DNA of 64,000 nt. Source: Glaciecola amylolytica (GTDB lineage: Bacteria > Bacteroidota > Bacteroidia > Flavobacteriales_D > Crocinitomicaceae). The stretch is taken from assembly GCA_003856375.1 (NCBI GenBank), contig CP034120.1, positions 3,405,501 through 3,469,500 on the forward strand, written 5' to 3'. Position 1 is the stretch's first letter. Each line of letters starts with the position of its first letter. Under the pieces are notes generated by a model. The model made no database searches. It saw nothing but the letters and a program-made list of their open reading frames with translations, and was not told the origin of the DNA. Made by a program: the position numbers and the translations under genes. Positions 45,605 to 54,482 of the stretch are shown here, in pieces.

Positions 45605-46798
45605 TTACTCCTTCACCAACTTTCGTGTTACGACAGAAGACTCCGATTTAATCACTGCGTAATAAACTCCTGAAGGATATTGACTCAAATCAACCGTATT
45701 TGCATGCTCAAATTGCGTGATTTGTTCTCCATCTACAGAAAACACTTCGATGGAAAAAAGTTCGTTTTCTGAATCAGAAGAAACATAAAACAAACCACTT
45801 CCGGGATTCGGACTCACTTGAATACTTGAATCAAGGTTCAACTCTTCAATTCCAGCCGTATTGGTCGCCAAACGAAGGATTGTTCCGTTTAATCCGCAGG
45901 TATATCCGACGTTGTTACTTGGAAAACAAACTCCTAATTGACGGGAAGATGAAGTCGTTACAGCAGTCCACAAAGCACCCTGATTGGACGTTTTATAAAT
46001 GGTGCTCGTATTTCCGGTCATACTTCCTCCCACCACGTAGCCAACACTGTAATCGTAGAAGCCGAATGCATTCAGGTAAGTACCCGAAAAATCGTCCGGA
46101 ACCCAGCTACCACCGGAATTAGTCGTACGCAAAATCACTGATTCGTTGGTCCCGCTGATTCCTCCGCTTACAACACCGTTTATATCATCGATGAAATACA
46201 CATCCGTCAGATTGTAGTTATTTGCACTGCTGGTCAGGAAATTCCAGGCTTGTCCACCGTTGAATGATTTTAAAATTGTCCCTGCCTCTCCGACGGCATA
46301 ACCAACAGTACTGGAAACGAAATAACACTTATACAAATTCAAAGAAATTCCAGTGCTGATTACTGCCCATGAGTTTCCGGAATTGGTTGACTTTAAAATG
46401 GTACCGTTGCTTCCGGTAATATAAACATCCTGACCGTTAGCAAAAATCCCTAGTAAATCATTTGTCGTACCGGAATTCACCACAGACCAGCTGCTTCCGG
46501 AGTTGGTTGTTTTGAGTATGGTACCCAATTTTCCAACTGCGATAAATGAAGATGGCCCCACAAAAGTAACATCCGATAAATCCACGATAGTACCCGAAGT
46601 TGAAGCCGCCCAGTTTAAACCGGAATTCGCGGTTTTACGAATCACTCCCGAATTACCAACCACAATTCCTGTTGAAACAGTTGAAAAGCTGATCGCATTC
46701 AATTGAGTTGTAACTCCGCTGTTCTGAGGCAAAAAACTCTGTGCAAACAAGCCATTACAAGCAAAAAAAACAAGCAATAATGTGAAGGAAATCCTCAT
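45605..46798 (-). CDS. YCF48-repeat T9SS cargo protein
   Basis: 397 residues with a Sec signal (1-19, ending GLFAQ). Residues 25-310 hold about six YCF48/BNR-like beta-propeller blades with the recurrent TTNSGSSWSVVNSGT and YFVSSTVGYAVGEAGTILKS patterns. The C-terminal 75 residues are a T9SS type-A sorting domain (VSPNPGSGLFYVSSDS to SSVVTRKLVKE). It is a surface or secreted protein. YCF48 names come from a photosystem II assembly factor, but no photosynthetic role is implied here. Confidence 0.9.
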   Translation of the reverse strand: MRISFTLLLVFFACNGLFAQSFLPQNSGVTTQLNAISFSTVSTGIVVGNSGVIRKTANSGLNWAASTSGTIVDLSDVTFVGPSSFIAVGKLGTILKTTNSGSSWSVVNSGTTNDLLGIFANGQDVYITGSNGTILKSTNSGNSWAVISTGISLNLYKCYFVSSTVGYAVGEAGTILKSFNGGQAWNFLTSSANNYNLTDVYFIDDINGVVSGGISGTNESVILRTTNSGGSWVPDDFSGTYLNAFGFYDYSVGYVVGGSMTGNTSTIYKTSNQGALWTAVTTSSSRQLGVCFPSNNVGYTCGLNGTILRLATNTAGIEELNLDSSIQVSPNPGSGLFYVSSDSENELFSIEVFSVDGEQITQFEHANTVDLSQYPSGVYYAVIKSESSVVTRKLVKE

Positions 46799-46848
46799 GA
46801 TTTATTGTAAGGGTTAAATTTATGATTCAAATGTACAAATAACAGCCT

Positions 46849-46856
46849 TATTTTTG
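46849..46856 (+). promoter_or_regulatory. -7 box for lipoprotein gene at 46883
   Basis: TATTTTTG, 26 bases before the ATG, giving a leader of about 20 nt. The -33 region does not contain a clear TTG. Confidence 0.5.
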
Positions 46857-46882
46857 GCAGTGTCAAATCACGAAACTTCTCT

Positions 46883-47572
46883 ATGAAATACGTTTTCCTT
46901 TTTCTCCTACTCGGGCTAATTTCCTGCACGGCTCCTACTAAAAAACCGATCAGTGAAACCCCGAAGGCTATTCATATGGAAAGCCGTCAACAGGAAAATG
47001 AAAACCAGACTGATACGCAGTCAAAAACTGTGGAAGACCCTCATAAAATTGCCGAGCGATTTAAACCCGAAAATGCGGTCATCGTTCATTCAGTCATTCA
47101 AACTTCATTGTGGGGTAAGGAAAACAGTGTGATTGTTTTTTATGAAAGCCGCTATACCGAAGAGGGACAATACCCGCACGAATACCAATACATCGACGCT
47201 TATCTGCTAATCCCGAATGAGAAAAACGACTACAAAAAAGTACTGATTTCCCGATTCGAAGACGACAATGTGGATACGGAGATTCAGTCCGTGTTTTTTG
47301 CAAATGCTGATTCCGATTCCAAAAAAGAGCTCATTATTCTAAGCACATGCTTCCATCGTCTGGAATATTTATACGACGGGACAGAATACACGACTTCCGT
47401 GTTTGATGATTTCGATACAGCAAAGCCACCTAAAAAAATGACTTATCTGTCAAAAGTAAGTGCTCAGCTGGATGGAGGATTCGAGGGCTTTCTGGAAGAT
47501 AATCCGGACTCCAAAGCACAGTTTAAAACTGCAGCTGAGATCAAAAAGGAATTGAAAAAGCTTGGTTATTAA
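46883..47572 (+). CDS. Putative lipoprotein, function unknown
   Basis: 229 residues with lipoprotein signal MKYVFLFLLLGLISC (C15), then a polar linker to about 55. The globular part contains SVFFANADSDSKKELIILSTC, an integrin-like acidic loop, and ends KTAAEIKKELKKLGY. I recognise no named family. It is convergent with mtnB, with three bases between the stop codons, and divergent from the YCF48 gene. Function unknown; the outer or inner membrane lipoprotein assignment is firm. Confidence 0.8.
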   Translation: MKYVFLFLLLGLISCTAPTKKPISETPKAIHMESRQQENENQTDTQSKTVEDPHKIAERFKPENAVIVHSVIQTSLWGKENSVIVFYESRYTEEGQYPHEYQYIDAYLLIPNEKNDYKKVLISRFEDDNVDTEIQSVFFANADSDSKKELIILSTCFHRLEYLYDGTEYTTSVFDDFDTAKPPKKMTYLSKVSAQLDGGFEGFLEDNPDSKAQFKTAAEIKKELKKLGY

Positions 47573-47575
47573 ATG

Positions 47576-48178
47576 CTATTTTGAAAACTTCCAATCCACT
47601 TCAAACAGGTATTCTGCTGTTTCCAAATGGCGTTTTGCCTCACTTAGGTTTCTTCCCCAGGCATAGGTTCCGTGTTGGCGCATAATGAATGCAGGAACTG
47701 TCAGTCGATTTTTCTCTTCATCCAAAACAGCTGAAAAAGCCGGCATATCCTGCGTATTGTCAAAAATCGGAACCTGAACACTTGTTTCGTGTGTCTTGAT
47801 TCCTTCAAATCCCTTCAACACTTCATAACCGCTCAACTCTACGGAAGTTTGGTTTTTCATGGATTGCAATACCGAATACACCGAATGGCTGTGAACGATG
47901 CACATTGTTTCAGGAAATAATGCGTACAATTTGCAATGAATCAGCGTTTCTGCCGAAGGGCGAACTCCTTCAAATGCGGGCAGTGCTAAACCTTGCATTG
48001 TTACTTCCATGAAGTCGTCCGGAGAAAAAACCGATTTATCGATTCCGGATTTTGAGACGAAGATCACTTCCGGATTTTCCGGTAATCTGAATGAATAATT
48101 TGTAGACGTAGCCGGTGACCATCCTTTTTGGTGATAAGCTCTGATCACTTGTGCCAGTTGCGTTTTCAAATCTTCCAT
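47576..48178 (-). CDS. mtnB: Methylthioribulose-1-phosphate dehydratase
   Basis: 200 residues of the class II aldolase/adducin fold. It dehydrates methylthioribulose-1-phosphate, the step between MtnA and MtnC. Zinc ligands are H96 and H98 (CIVHSHS) and H169 (RQHGTYAWG). Substrate segments NYSFRLPENPEVIFVSKSGIDKS and EGVRPSAETLIH are present. It lies one base after the sterol-desaturase-family gene in the pyrF operon, 5.8 kb from the mtnD gene, so the pathway is split over two transcription units. Confidence 0.93.
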   Translation of the reverse strand: MEDLKTQLAQVIRAYHQKGWSPATSTNYSFRLPENPEVIFVSKSGIDKSVFSPDDFMEVTMQGLALPAFEGVRPSAETLIHCKLYALFPETMCIVHSHSVYSVLQSMKNQTSVELSGYEVLKGFEGIKTHETSVQVPIFDNTQDMPAFSAVLDEEKNRLTVPAFIMRQHGTYAWGRNLSEAKRHLETAEYLFEVDWKFSK

Positions 48179-48179
48179 T

Positions 48180-49073
48180 CTAATCGTTTTTTACTTGTTT
48201 GAGTTGTTCGCGCAATTCCTTCGAGGTCATGGTACTTCCATCATGACTCCAACCGGGCGGTTTGGTGATATACAACCATTTATTCTTAAGTCCTTTCGCT
48301 TTCTTCACATCTTTGTAGATCGATACCCATTCATGAAAAATGACGTTTGCGGGGTTTTGACTGACCTCTTTCTCATACAAACCGAATTCGATCGGAAGGT
48401 CATTAATTTCTTTTTGAAATGTCCCGAAAAGTTTATCCCAGATAATGAGAATCATTCCCATGTTTTTGTCCAGATATTCCACATTGGATGCATGGTGAAC
48501 GCGGTGATGTGATGGTGTCACCAGGAACGTTTCCAAAAAACCCAATTTCCCGACAGCCTTGGTATGAACCAAAATTCCATACGTTTGGGTAATCGAATAC
48601 ATGATGAAAATATCGAAGGGTTCAAAACCCAGAAATACCAACGGAATGAACCAGATAAAACGATAAACGGGTTGAAAAACAGAAGATCTGAACCCGGTAG
48701 TCAGATTGTATTTATTGGATGAATGATGCGTAACGTGAATTGCCCAGAAGAAGCGCACCATGTGATCAATCCGGTGAATCCAATAAAAAATAAAATCTTC
48801 GGCCAAAAAGAGCAAGCCCCAATAATACCAGGAACTCAGATCCCAATTCACCAATCGATAATCAAAGAACAACATTAATACGAAGAGCGTAATTCCGCGC
48901 ATCAGGACATCGATCCCCATGTTTGCAATCATCAGATACAGATTCTGGATCGTATCTCCAACAGAATACAGCTTTCGGTTATGCCAATTACTCAGAATAA
49001 TTTCACCCAAAATCAGCACCACATAAATGGGTGTACTGATAAAAATGATGAGTTTTTCCACATAATCAACCAT
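48180..49073 (-). CDS. Sterol desaturase/fatty acid hydroxylase family protein
   Basis: 297 residues with about five membrane segments. The histidine clusters of the di-iron family are present: FYWIHRIDHMVRFFWAIHVTHHSS and SHHRVHHAS. Members hydroxylate or desaturate membrane lipids; in bacteria substrates range from hydroxy-fatty acids and carotenoids to sterols, and this one cannot be assigned. It follows pyrF by 18 bases and precedes mtnB by one base. The grouping of these three unrelated functions appears to be transcriptional only. Confidence 0.9.
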   Translation of the reverse strand: MVDYVEKLIIFISTPIYVVLILGEIILSNWHNRKLYSVGDTIQNLYLMIANMGIDVLMRGITLFVLMLFFDYRLVNWDLSSWYYWGLLFLAEDFIFYWIHRIDHMVRFFWAIHVTHHSSNKYNLTTGFRSSVFQPVYRFIWFIPLVFLGFEPFDIFIMYSITQTYGILVHTKAVGKLGFLETFLVTPSHHRVHHASNVEYLDKNMGMILIIWDKLFGTFQKEINDLPIEFGLYEKEVSQNPANVIFHEWVSIYKDVKKAKGLKNKWLYITKPPGWSHDGSTMTSKELREQLKQVKND

Positions 49074-49091
49074 CGGTTTAATCTTTTAGTC

Positions 49092-49913
49092 TTAAACAAA
49101 CTGCTTTTCCTGTAAAATGATTTCCATCTGTTTTTGAAGACTTTGTGCCTCTTCTCTGGCCTTAGCTGCAAAATCCAAACCACCCGAAGCATAAATAATC
49201 GAGCGGGAAGCATTTACCAGCAAACCACAATCAGCATTCCATCCGTATTGAGCAACATCTTCCAAACTTCCTCCCTGCGCTCCAACTCCGGGAACTAAAA
49301 AGAAATGATTCGGAACAATTTTGCGTACTTCCGCAATTCCTTCGGCGCGTGTAGCTCCTACAACATACATCAGGTTGTTTTCAGAACCCCATTTCGCACT
49401 TTTCTTAAGTACTTTTTTATACAATTCTTCTCCGGAAGCATCGGTTGTAAACTGAAAATCCAAGGCTCCTTTGTTGGATGTCAATGCAAGAAGAATCACC
49501 CATTTATTTGGAAATTCCTGAAACGGAGTCACTGAATCTTCTCCCATGTACGGAGCTACCGTTACGGCATCACAGTTCAGGTATTCAAAAAAAGTTTTTG
49601 CGTAATAAGTCGATGTATTTCCGATATCGCCGCGTTTTGCATCAGCAATTGTTAAGCAGTGATCCGGAATATAATCGATTGTTTTTTTCAAAGATTCCCA
49701 TCCTTTCGGTCCCAAAGCTTCGTAGAAAGCAATATTCGGTTTGTATGCCACACACAAATCCTTCGTTGCATCGATAATGGCTTTGTTGAACTCAAAGATC
49801 GGGTCTTCACTTTGCAACAAATGAGTTGGAATTTTATCCATGTCAGTATCCAAACCAACACATAAAAACGATTTTTTTGTTCGAATTTGCTGAATCAATT
49901 CCTGTCTAGTCAT
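49092..49913 (-). CDS. pyrF: Orotidine-5'-phosphate decarboxylase
   Basis: 273 residues, the longer type-2 form of OMP decarboxylase. It makes UMP, the last step of de novo pyrimidine synthesis. The catalytic motif is DAKRGD with D91, K93 and D96. FLCVGLDTD at 16-24 and [11 protein letters not shown] near the phosphate site are also typical. It is the first gene of an operon with a consensus promoter (49932-49961). In many Bacteroidota it directly follows purM-prfA; here the TonB/DUF4249 pair intervenes. Confidence 0.97.
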   Translation of the reverse strand: MTRQELIQQIRTKKSFLCVGLDTDMDKIPTHLLQSEDPIFEFNKAIIDATKDLCVAYKPNIAFYEALGPKGWESLKKTIDYIPDHCLTIADAKRGDIGNTSTYYAKTFFEYLNCDAVTVAPYMGEDSVTPFQEFPNKWVILLALTSNKGALDFQFTTDASGEELYKKVLKKSAKWGSENNLMYVVGATRAEGIAEVRKIVPNHFFLVPGVGAQGGSLEDVAQYGWNADCGLLVNASRSIIYASGGLDFAAKAREEAQSLQKQMEIILQEKQFV

Positions 49914-49931
49914 CCGTTTGTTTTAAGATTG

Positions 49932-49961
49932 CAAAGATAAGTAAATACAACTAAAAACAAA
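49932..49961 (-). promoter_or_regulatory. Promoter of the pyrF operon
   Basis: Minus strand: TTTG (49958-49961), 18 bases, TATCTTTG followed by C (49932-49939). It matches the Bacteroidetes consensus. The predicted leader to the pyrF ATG at 49913 is about 12 nt. Confidence 0.75.
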
Positions 49962-49969
49962 TTTTGATG

Positions 49970-50746
49970 CTATTCAACTATCACCGTTCTCGAATCAAAA
50001 GTACGTGCTGAAAAATACCCCATGCATCCGCCGCTCATATTCGAAACCGGATTTGCCGGTGTGGCACTGCTCGAAGAATTTAATGATAATTGATTGAAAT
50101 AGCTGTAAACCGGTTTATCAATACAGAAAAAATCTACCCGAACGGTATCCTGCACTTCAACATCTGATACAAACAATGGCTCGATCACCAGATTTCCATC
50201 CGTGAACTGATCATTCTGAATGTAAATACTTTTATCTCTTTCGTTGTTTCTGTACACATGAAACTGGAAGAAATTCTGAACTCCTCCTTCGTCAAAATGA
50301 GCCGGAACAACTGAAATCAAAGTATCTGCACCAAAAGGATAGAAATCGACATACAAATCAGCAAGCGGCTGAAAGTTCGGCATCGTACTGCTTCCGGAAT
50401 AAGTAATTCCGTCAACAACCACAGATAATGTATAGGTTCTGCCTTCAACTCCCGGATAAGAAGTCAGCTCGTACCATCCGTTTCCAACTGACGTGAAATT
50501 GGCAGCATTTCCCAAATTGTCTACAACCGTTACAACGGCATTGTCGACAGTTGGCGGAGCCACGCTCTCATCAAAATTTTGCGTTTTGGTAACCCGAACA
50601 CGTTGAACCGTATCGCCTCGGAGAATAATCCCTTCTACTACGACTTTCTGGTCCGTGTCGTTTAAATCTACATCAATTACTTTCTGACAACTTGAAATTC
50701 CAAGCAGAAAAAGAAGAGATACTAAAGTTGTTATCGCGAATTTCAT
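49970..50746 (-). CDS. DUF4249 lipoprotein, TonB-receptor partner
   Basis: 258 residues from the ATG at 50746; the frame extends upstream but only this start gives a clean lipoprotein signal ending LLGISSC (C20). DUF4249 is recognised by QKVIDVDLNDTDQKVVVEGII followed by YTLSVVVDGITYSGSSTMP. These outer-membrane lipoproteins are found beside TonB-dependent receptors. The receptor gene lies directly upstream on the same strand, with a gap of about 110 bases, so they form a likely uptake pair. The substrate is unknown. Confidence 0.88.
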   Translation of the reverse strand: MKFAITTLVSLLFLLGISSCQKVIDVDLNDTDQKVVVEGIILRGDTVQRVRVTKTQNFDESVAPPTVDNAVVTVVDNLGNAANFTSVGNGWYELTSYPGVEGRTYTLSVVVDGITYSGSSTMPNFQPLADLYVDFYPFGADTLISVVPAHFDEGGVQNFFQFHVYRNNERDKSIYIQNDQFTDGNLVIEPLFVSDVEVQDTVRVDFFCIDKPVYSYFNQLSLNSSSSATPANPVSNMSGGCMGYFSARTFDSRTVIVE

Positions 50747-50855
50747 TTTTGTTGTATTTAATTTGTTCAATCCACTTCCGGGGATCATTTATCGAAAGCG
50801 CTTCTTTTCATGACCGCGCTAACGCTTGTCTTTTATCGCCAGCTATTGCTGGCTC

Positions 50856-53177
50856 TTATTTGAATTTAAAGTTATAAGTAATCGCAGGAACGATTCTAAA
50901 CAAGGTAGTTTGAACAGCTTCTGTTTTTGACGGATCATCTTTATTTTCTCTGAATGTGATTGAATAGGCGTTTTCACGTGCGTATGCATTGTAGATGGAG
51001 AAATTCCAGCTGCTTTCAAACTTCTTCGTGTTTTTTCGAAGCCACGTTACACCGATATCCAAACGGTGATAGTTCGGCATACGGTATCCGTTTCGTTCCG
51101 TGTAGATAAAATACGTTTGCCCGTCGATCTGGTATTTTCCTGAAGGGAAAGTTACTGCGTTACCCGTGTAGAAAACGAATAGTGCAGATACAGACCATTT
51201 CGGTGTGATTTCATAGATTCCGACAACGGATAAATCGTGTGTGCGGTCTTGTTTTGCCAAATACCATTTCCCGTCGTTGATACCATCAATTTTTCGTTCT
51301 GTACGCGATAAGGTATATCCGATCCAACCGGTAAACTTCCCGGATTTTTTCTTCAGCATGATTTCCAAACCGTAAGCTCTTCCGATACCTGAAAGCAATT
51401 CTCCTTCCAAGCGTTCATTTGCCTGCTCATTCGCTCCGTTCTTATAGTCCAGCTGATTCTGCATCCACTTGTAATAAAGTTCTGTGCTCAACTCCAGTTT
51501 GTTATCGAAGAAGTTTTTAAACCATCCCAAAGCCAACTGATCTGAAATCTCCGGCTTGATATTCAAACTGGAAGATAACCAAACGTCTGTCGGTGATCCG
51601 GAAGTTGAATTGGAAACCTGGTGAATATTCTGAGTGTTTCGGGCATAAGCAGCTTTGATGGATTGACCTTTCAGATACTGCCAGCTGAATGAAACACGCG
51701 GTTCCACATAAAAATAGGATTTCAGCAATTTGTTCTTTGAATACGTATTCGTCGTTGCAACACTTCCATCCGGATTGTAGGTATACATTTCTTCACCATT
51801 CGCAAGAGCGATCAGGTTCGATCCTCTCAACCCGTAACTCAAGATGAATTTTTCACTCAGATTGTAATCATTGCTGATATAAACCGCATTTTCAATCGAA
51901 TTGGTCGGTTTGATTCTTTTCACATTGATTCCCGATTCAGCACTTGCGTCAATTTGCCCGGGAGTAATCCCATGGTTAATCACGTTCAATCCGATTTTCA
52001 CTTTATTGCGGTTGTTCGGGAACCACTGGAATTCCTGTTTCACATTGAAATCCTGAATCTGAGAAGTGATATCGAATTTCACATCTCCACCGGAAATCGA
52101 AATTTTGTAATCGTATTTACTGTAAATGAAAGAGGTATTTGAAAACCATTTGTCGTTGATAATGTGATTCCAGCGAATGGTTCCGGTTGTATTTCCCCAG
52201 TTAATTCCGAAAACGTCACCCAATCCCAATTTATCCCGTCCGAAGTATCCGGATAAAAACAAACGGTCTTTCTTCCCGATTCGGTAATTCACTTTTGCAT
52301 TCAGGTCGTAAAAAAACAACTTGTTGTCCTTAAACTTATCCGATAATTTCAGGAATAAATCTGCGTAGGTTCTTCTTCCCGAAACCAGAAAGGATGCTTT
52401 GTCTTTCGCAATCGGTCCTTCCACAAGCAGTTTTGAAGAAATCAATCCGATTCCGCCGCCTACATTGTAGCGCTTTTGATTTCCGTCATTCATTTTGATA
52501 TCCAAAACAGAAGACAAACGTCCACCGTAGTTCGCCGGTTGATTTCCTTTGAAAAGCATCGCATCCTTGATCGCATCCGAATTAAACGTAGAGAAGAATC
52601 CCAATAAGTGACTTGCGTTATAAACCGGCGCTTCGTCCAATAGAATCAGGTTTTGATCTGCTCCACCTCCGCGAACATAAAACCCGGAACTTCCTTCTCC
52701 CGCGTTTTTCACTCCGGGAATCAGCTGCATGGTTTTTATCAGATCTTTTTCTCCGAAAATAACGGGGATTTTTGAAATTTCTTTCGGGTCGATTTTTTCA
52801 ACTCCCATCAACGGATCTCTGACATTTCCATCAGGCCGCTCGGTAGAAACAACCACCTCTTCCAGTTCGGTTTCTCCTCCTTCGGTTTTTAACTGAAAAT
52901 CAATTGCCTGAGAACTTGTCAGATCCACTTCTTTTTCGATCATTAAATAACCTGTTGCGGATACTTGAAAAGTATATTTTCCGGCCGGCAAGGTCAAAGA
53001 ATAGAAACCATATTCATTTGTAACGGTTCCCAATTTCTGGTCCTTCACACGAATAATTGCTCCGATAATTTCTTCTCCTTTCGACTCATCTTTGATGGTT
53101 CCGCTCAAAGTCGCATTGGTCTGACCAAAGGAAATTGCAGTGATTAGAACAACTAAAATGGATAATCCTAATTTCAT
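50856..53177 (-). CDS. TonB-dependent receptor with carboxypeptidase-like domain
   Basis: 773 residues from the ATG at 53177. Signal peptide (MKLGLSILVVLITAISFGQ), then a carboxypeptidase-regulatory-like domain (about 22-105), a plug domain with GVKNAGEGSSGFYVRGGGADQN and a C-terminal 22-strand-type barrel ending ITYNFKFK with the terminal aromatic typical of outer-membrane proteins. No TonB box is obvious by eye. Coupled with the DUF4249 lipoprotein, it probably imports an unknown ligand across the outer membrane. It is not SusC-like. Confidence 0.92.
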   Translation of the reverse strand: MKLGLSILVVLITAISFGQTNATLSGTIKDESKGEEIIGAIIRVKDQKLGTVTNEYGFYSLTLPAGKYTFQVSATGYLMIEKEVDLTSSQAIDFQLKTEGGETELEEVVVSTERPDGNVRDPLMGVEKIDPKEISKIPVIFGEKDLIKTMQLIPGVKNAGEGSSGFYVRGGGADQNLILLDEAPVYNASHLLGFFSTFNSDAIKDAMLFKGNQPANYGGRLSSVLDIKMNDGNQKRYNVGGGIGLISSKLLVEGPIAKDKASFLVSGRRTYADLFLKLSDKFKDNKLFFYDLNAKVNYRIGKKDRLFLSGYFGRDKLGLGDVFGINWGNTTGTIRWNHIINDKWFSNTSFIYSKYDYKISISGGDVKFDITSQIQDFNVKQEFQWFPNNRNKVKIGLNVINHGITPGQIDASAESGINVKRIKPTNSIENAVYISNDYNLSEKFILSYGLRGSNLIALANGEEMYTYNPDGSVATTNTYSKNKLLKSYFYVEPRVSFSWQYLKGQSIKAAYARNTQNIHQVSNSTSGSPTDVWLSSSLNIKPEISDQLALGWFKNFFDNKLELSTELYYKWMQNQLDYKNGANEQANERLEGELLSGIGRAYGLEIMLKKKSGKFTGWIGYTLSRTERKIDGINDGKWYLAKQDRTHDLSVVGIYEITPKWSVSALFVFYTGNAVTFPSGKYQIDGQTYFIYTERNGYRMPNYHRLDIGVTWLRKNTKKFESSWNFSIYNAYARENAYSITFRENKDDPSKTEAVQTTLFRIVPAITYNFKFK

Positions 53178-53271
53178 ATTGTTGAGTTGAGGTGTAAAAG
53201 TCGCATTTATCAATCAATTATGATTAAAAAAATGGTGAATGGTTGTCATTATTCGGTTAAAGGTGATGATC

Positions 53272-53307
53272 AAAAAAAAACGCACTGTTAACAGTACGTT
53301 TTTTTAA
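53272..53307 (-). terminator. Terminator of the purM-prfA operon
   Basis: Minus-strand stem AAACGTACTG/CAGTGCGTTT (one mismatch) with loop TTAA, followed by nine T residues (53272-53280). It lies about 57 bases after the prfA stop and also looks symmetric enough to act on the other strand. Confidence 0.8.
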
Positions 53308-53363
53308 AGTCAAAGGGATTAAAACATTCAAAGAGTTAAACATTGAACTTTTGAGCTTTTAAA

Positions 53364-54443
53364 CTAGTTCAATTCGCCTTTCATTTTTTCAGCATTTTCT
53401 GCCAGCTTCAAGGCATCGATCATTTCCTGAATATCGCCGTTCATAAACGCACTTAAATTGTAGATCGTTTTATTAATCCGGTGATCCGTAATTCGTCCTT
53501 GCGGATAATTATAGGTTCTGATTTTTGCAGAGCGGTCACCTGTAGAAACCAATGTTTTACGATGTGCTGCGCGTTCCTGATGCACGCGATCCAACTCGGC
53601 CTGGTACAAACGCGAACGCAAAACCGAAATTGCCTGCGCCAGGTTTTTATGCTGCGAACGACCATCCTGACATTCAACCACCGTTCCCGTTGGAATGTGT
53701 GTTAAACGAATCGCCGATTCTGTTTTGTTAATGTGCTGTCCACCCGCTCCGGAAGCTCTGAAGGTATCCTTGCGGACATCGTTCATATCCAGTTCGAAAT
53801 CCACTTCTTCTGCTTCCGGCAAAACCGCTACTGTGATGGCAGAAGTGTGAACACGTCCCTGAGATTCTGTTTCAGGCACACGTTGCACGCGGTGAACACC
53901 TGATTCGAACTTCAGCATTCCGTAAATTCCGGCTCCGGTGATGCTCATGGAAACTTCTTTATATCCTTTTGCAGAACCTTCGGAAGAGTTCACAATTTCA
54001 TAAGACCAGCCCACTTCCTTAAAGTACATGGTGTACATCCGGAAAATATCTTCCACGAAAATACATGCTTCGTCACCTCCGGTTCCGGCACGCAATTCGA
54101 TGATTGCATTCTTATCATCTTCCGGGTCTTTCGGAATCAGAAGAACTTTGATTTCTTCTTCGATCTCCGGTCTTTTTTGCTCCAGTTCGTTGATCTCCAT
54201 CTTTGCCATTTCCCTCATTTCAGGGTCGGTTTCGCTTTCAAGCAATTCTCTTGAGCTTTTCAGATTATCCAGAACGTTCTTATATGCTTTATAGGCATTA
54301 TCAACCTCTTCCAGATCCCGATATTCCTTATTCAATTTCACATAGCGATCCATGTCGGAAATAATCTCCGGGTCGGTAATCATTTTACCAACTTCTACAA
54401 ATCGAAAGTGAATCGCTTCCAGTTTACTTAATAAATCTTGCAT
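53364..54443 (-). CDS. prfA: Peptide chain release factor 1
   Basis: 359 residues. It releases peptides at UAA and UAG. The GGQ motif is at residues 234-236 (SGAGGQHINK). The tripeptide PET at 190-192 (RVPETESQGRVHTSA) matches the RF1 PxT anticodon motif, not the RF2 SPF. No programmed frameshift is needed. It is co-transcribed with purM (39-base gap) and followed by an intrinsic terminator. Confidence 0.98.
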   Translation of the reverse strand: MQDLLSKLEAIHFRFVEVGKMITDPEIISDMDRYVKLNKEYRDLEEVDNAYKAYKNVLDNLKSSRELLESETDPEMREMAKMEINELEQKRPEIEEEIKVLLIPKDPEDDKNAIIELRAGTGGDEACIFVEDIFRMYTMYFKEVGWSYEIVNSSEGSAKGYKEVSMSITGAGIYGMLKFESGVHRVQRVPETESQGRVHTSAITVAVLPEAEEVDFELDMNDVRKDTFRASGAGGQHINKTESAIRLTHIPTGTVVECQDGRSQHKNLAQAISVLRSRLYQAELDRVHQERAAHRKTLVSTGDRSAKIRTYNYPQGRITDHRINKTIYNLSAFMNGDIQEMIDALKLAENAEKMKGELN

Positions 54444-54482
54444 TTGATTTTATGTAGTCTTTAATTCGTAAAGGATTATCTG

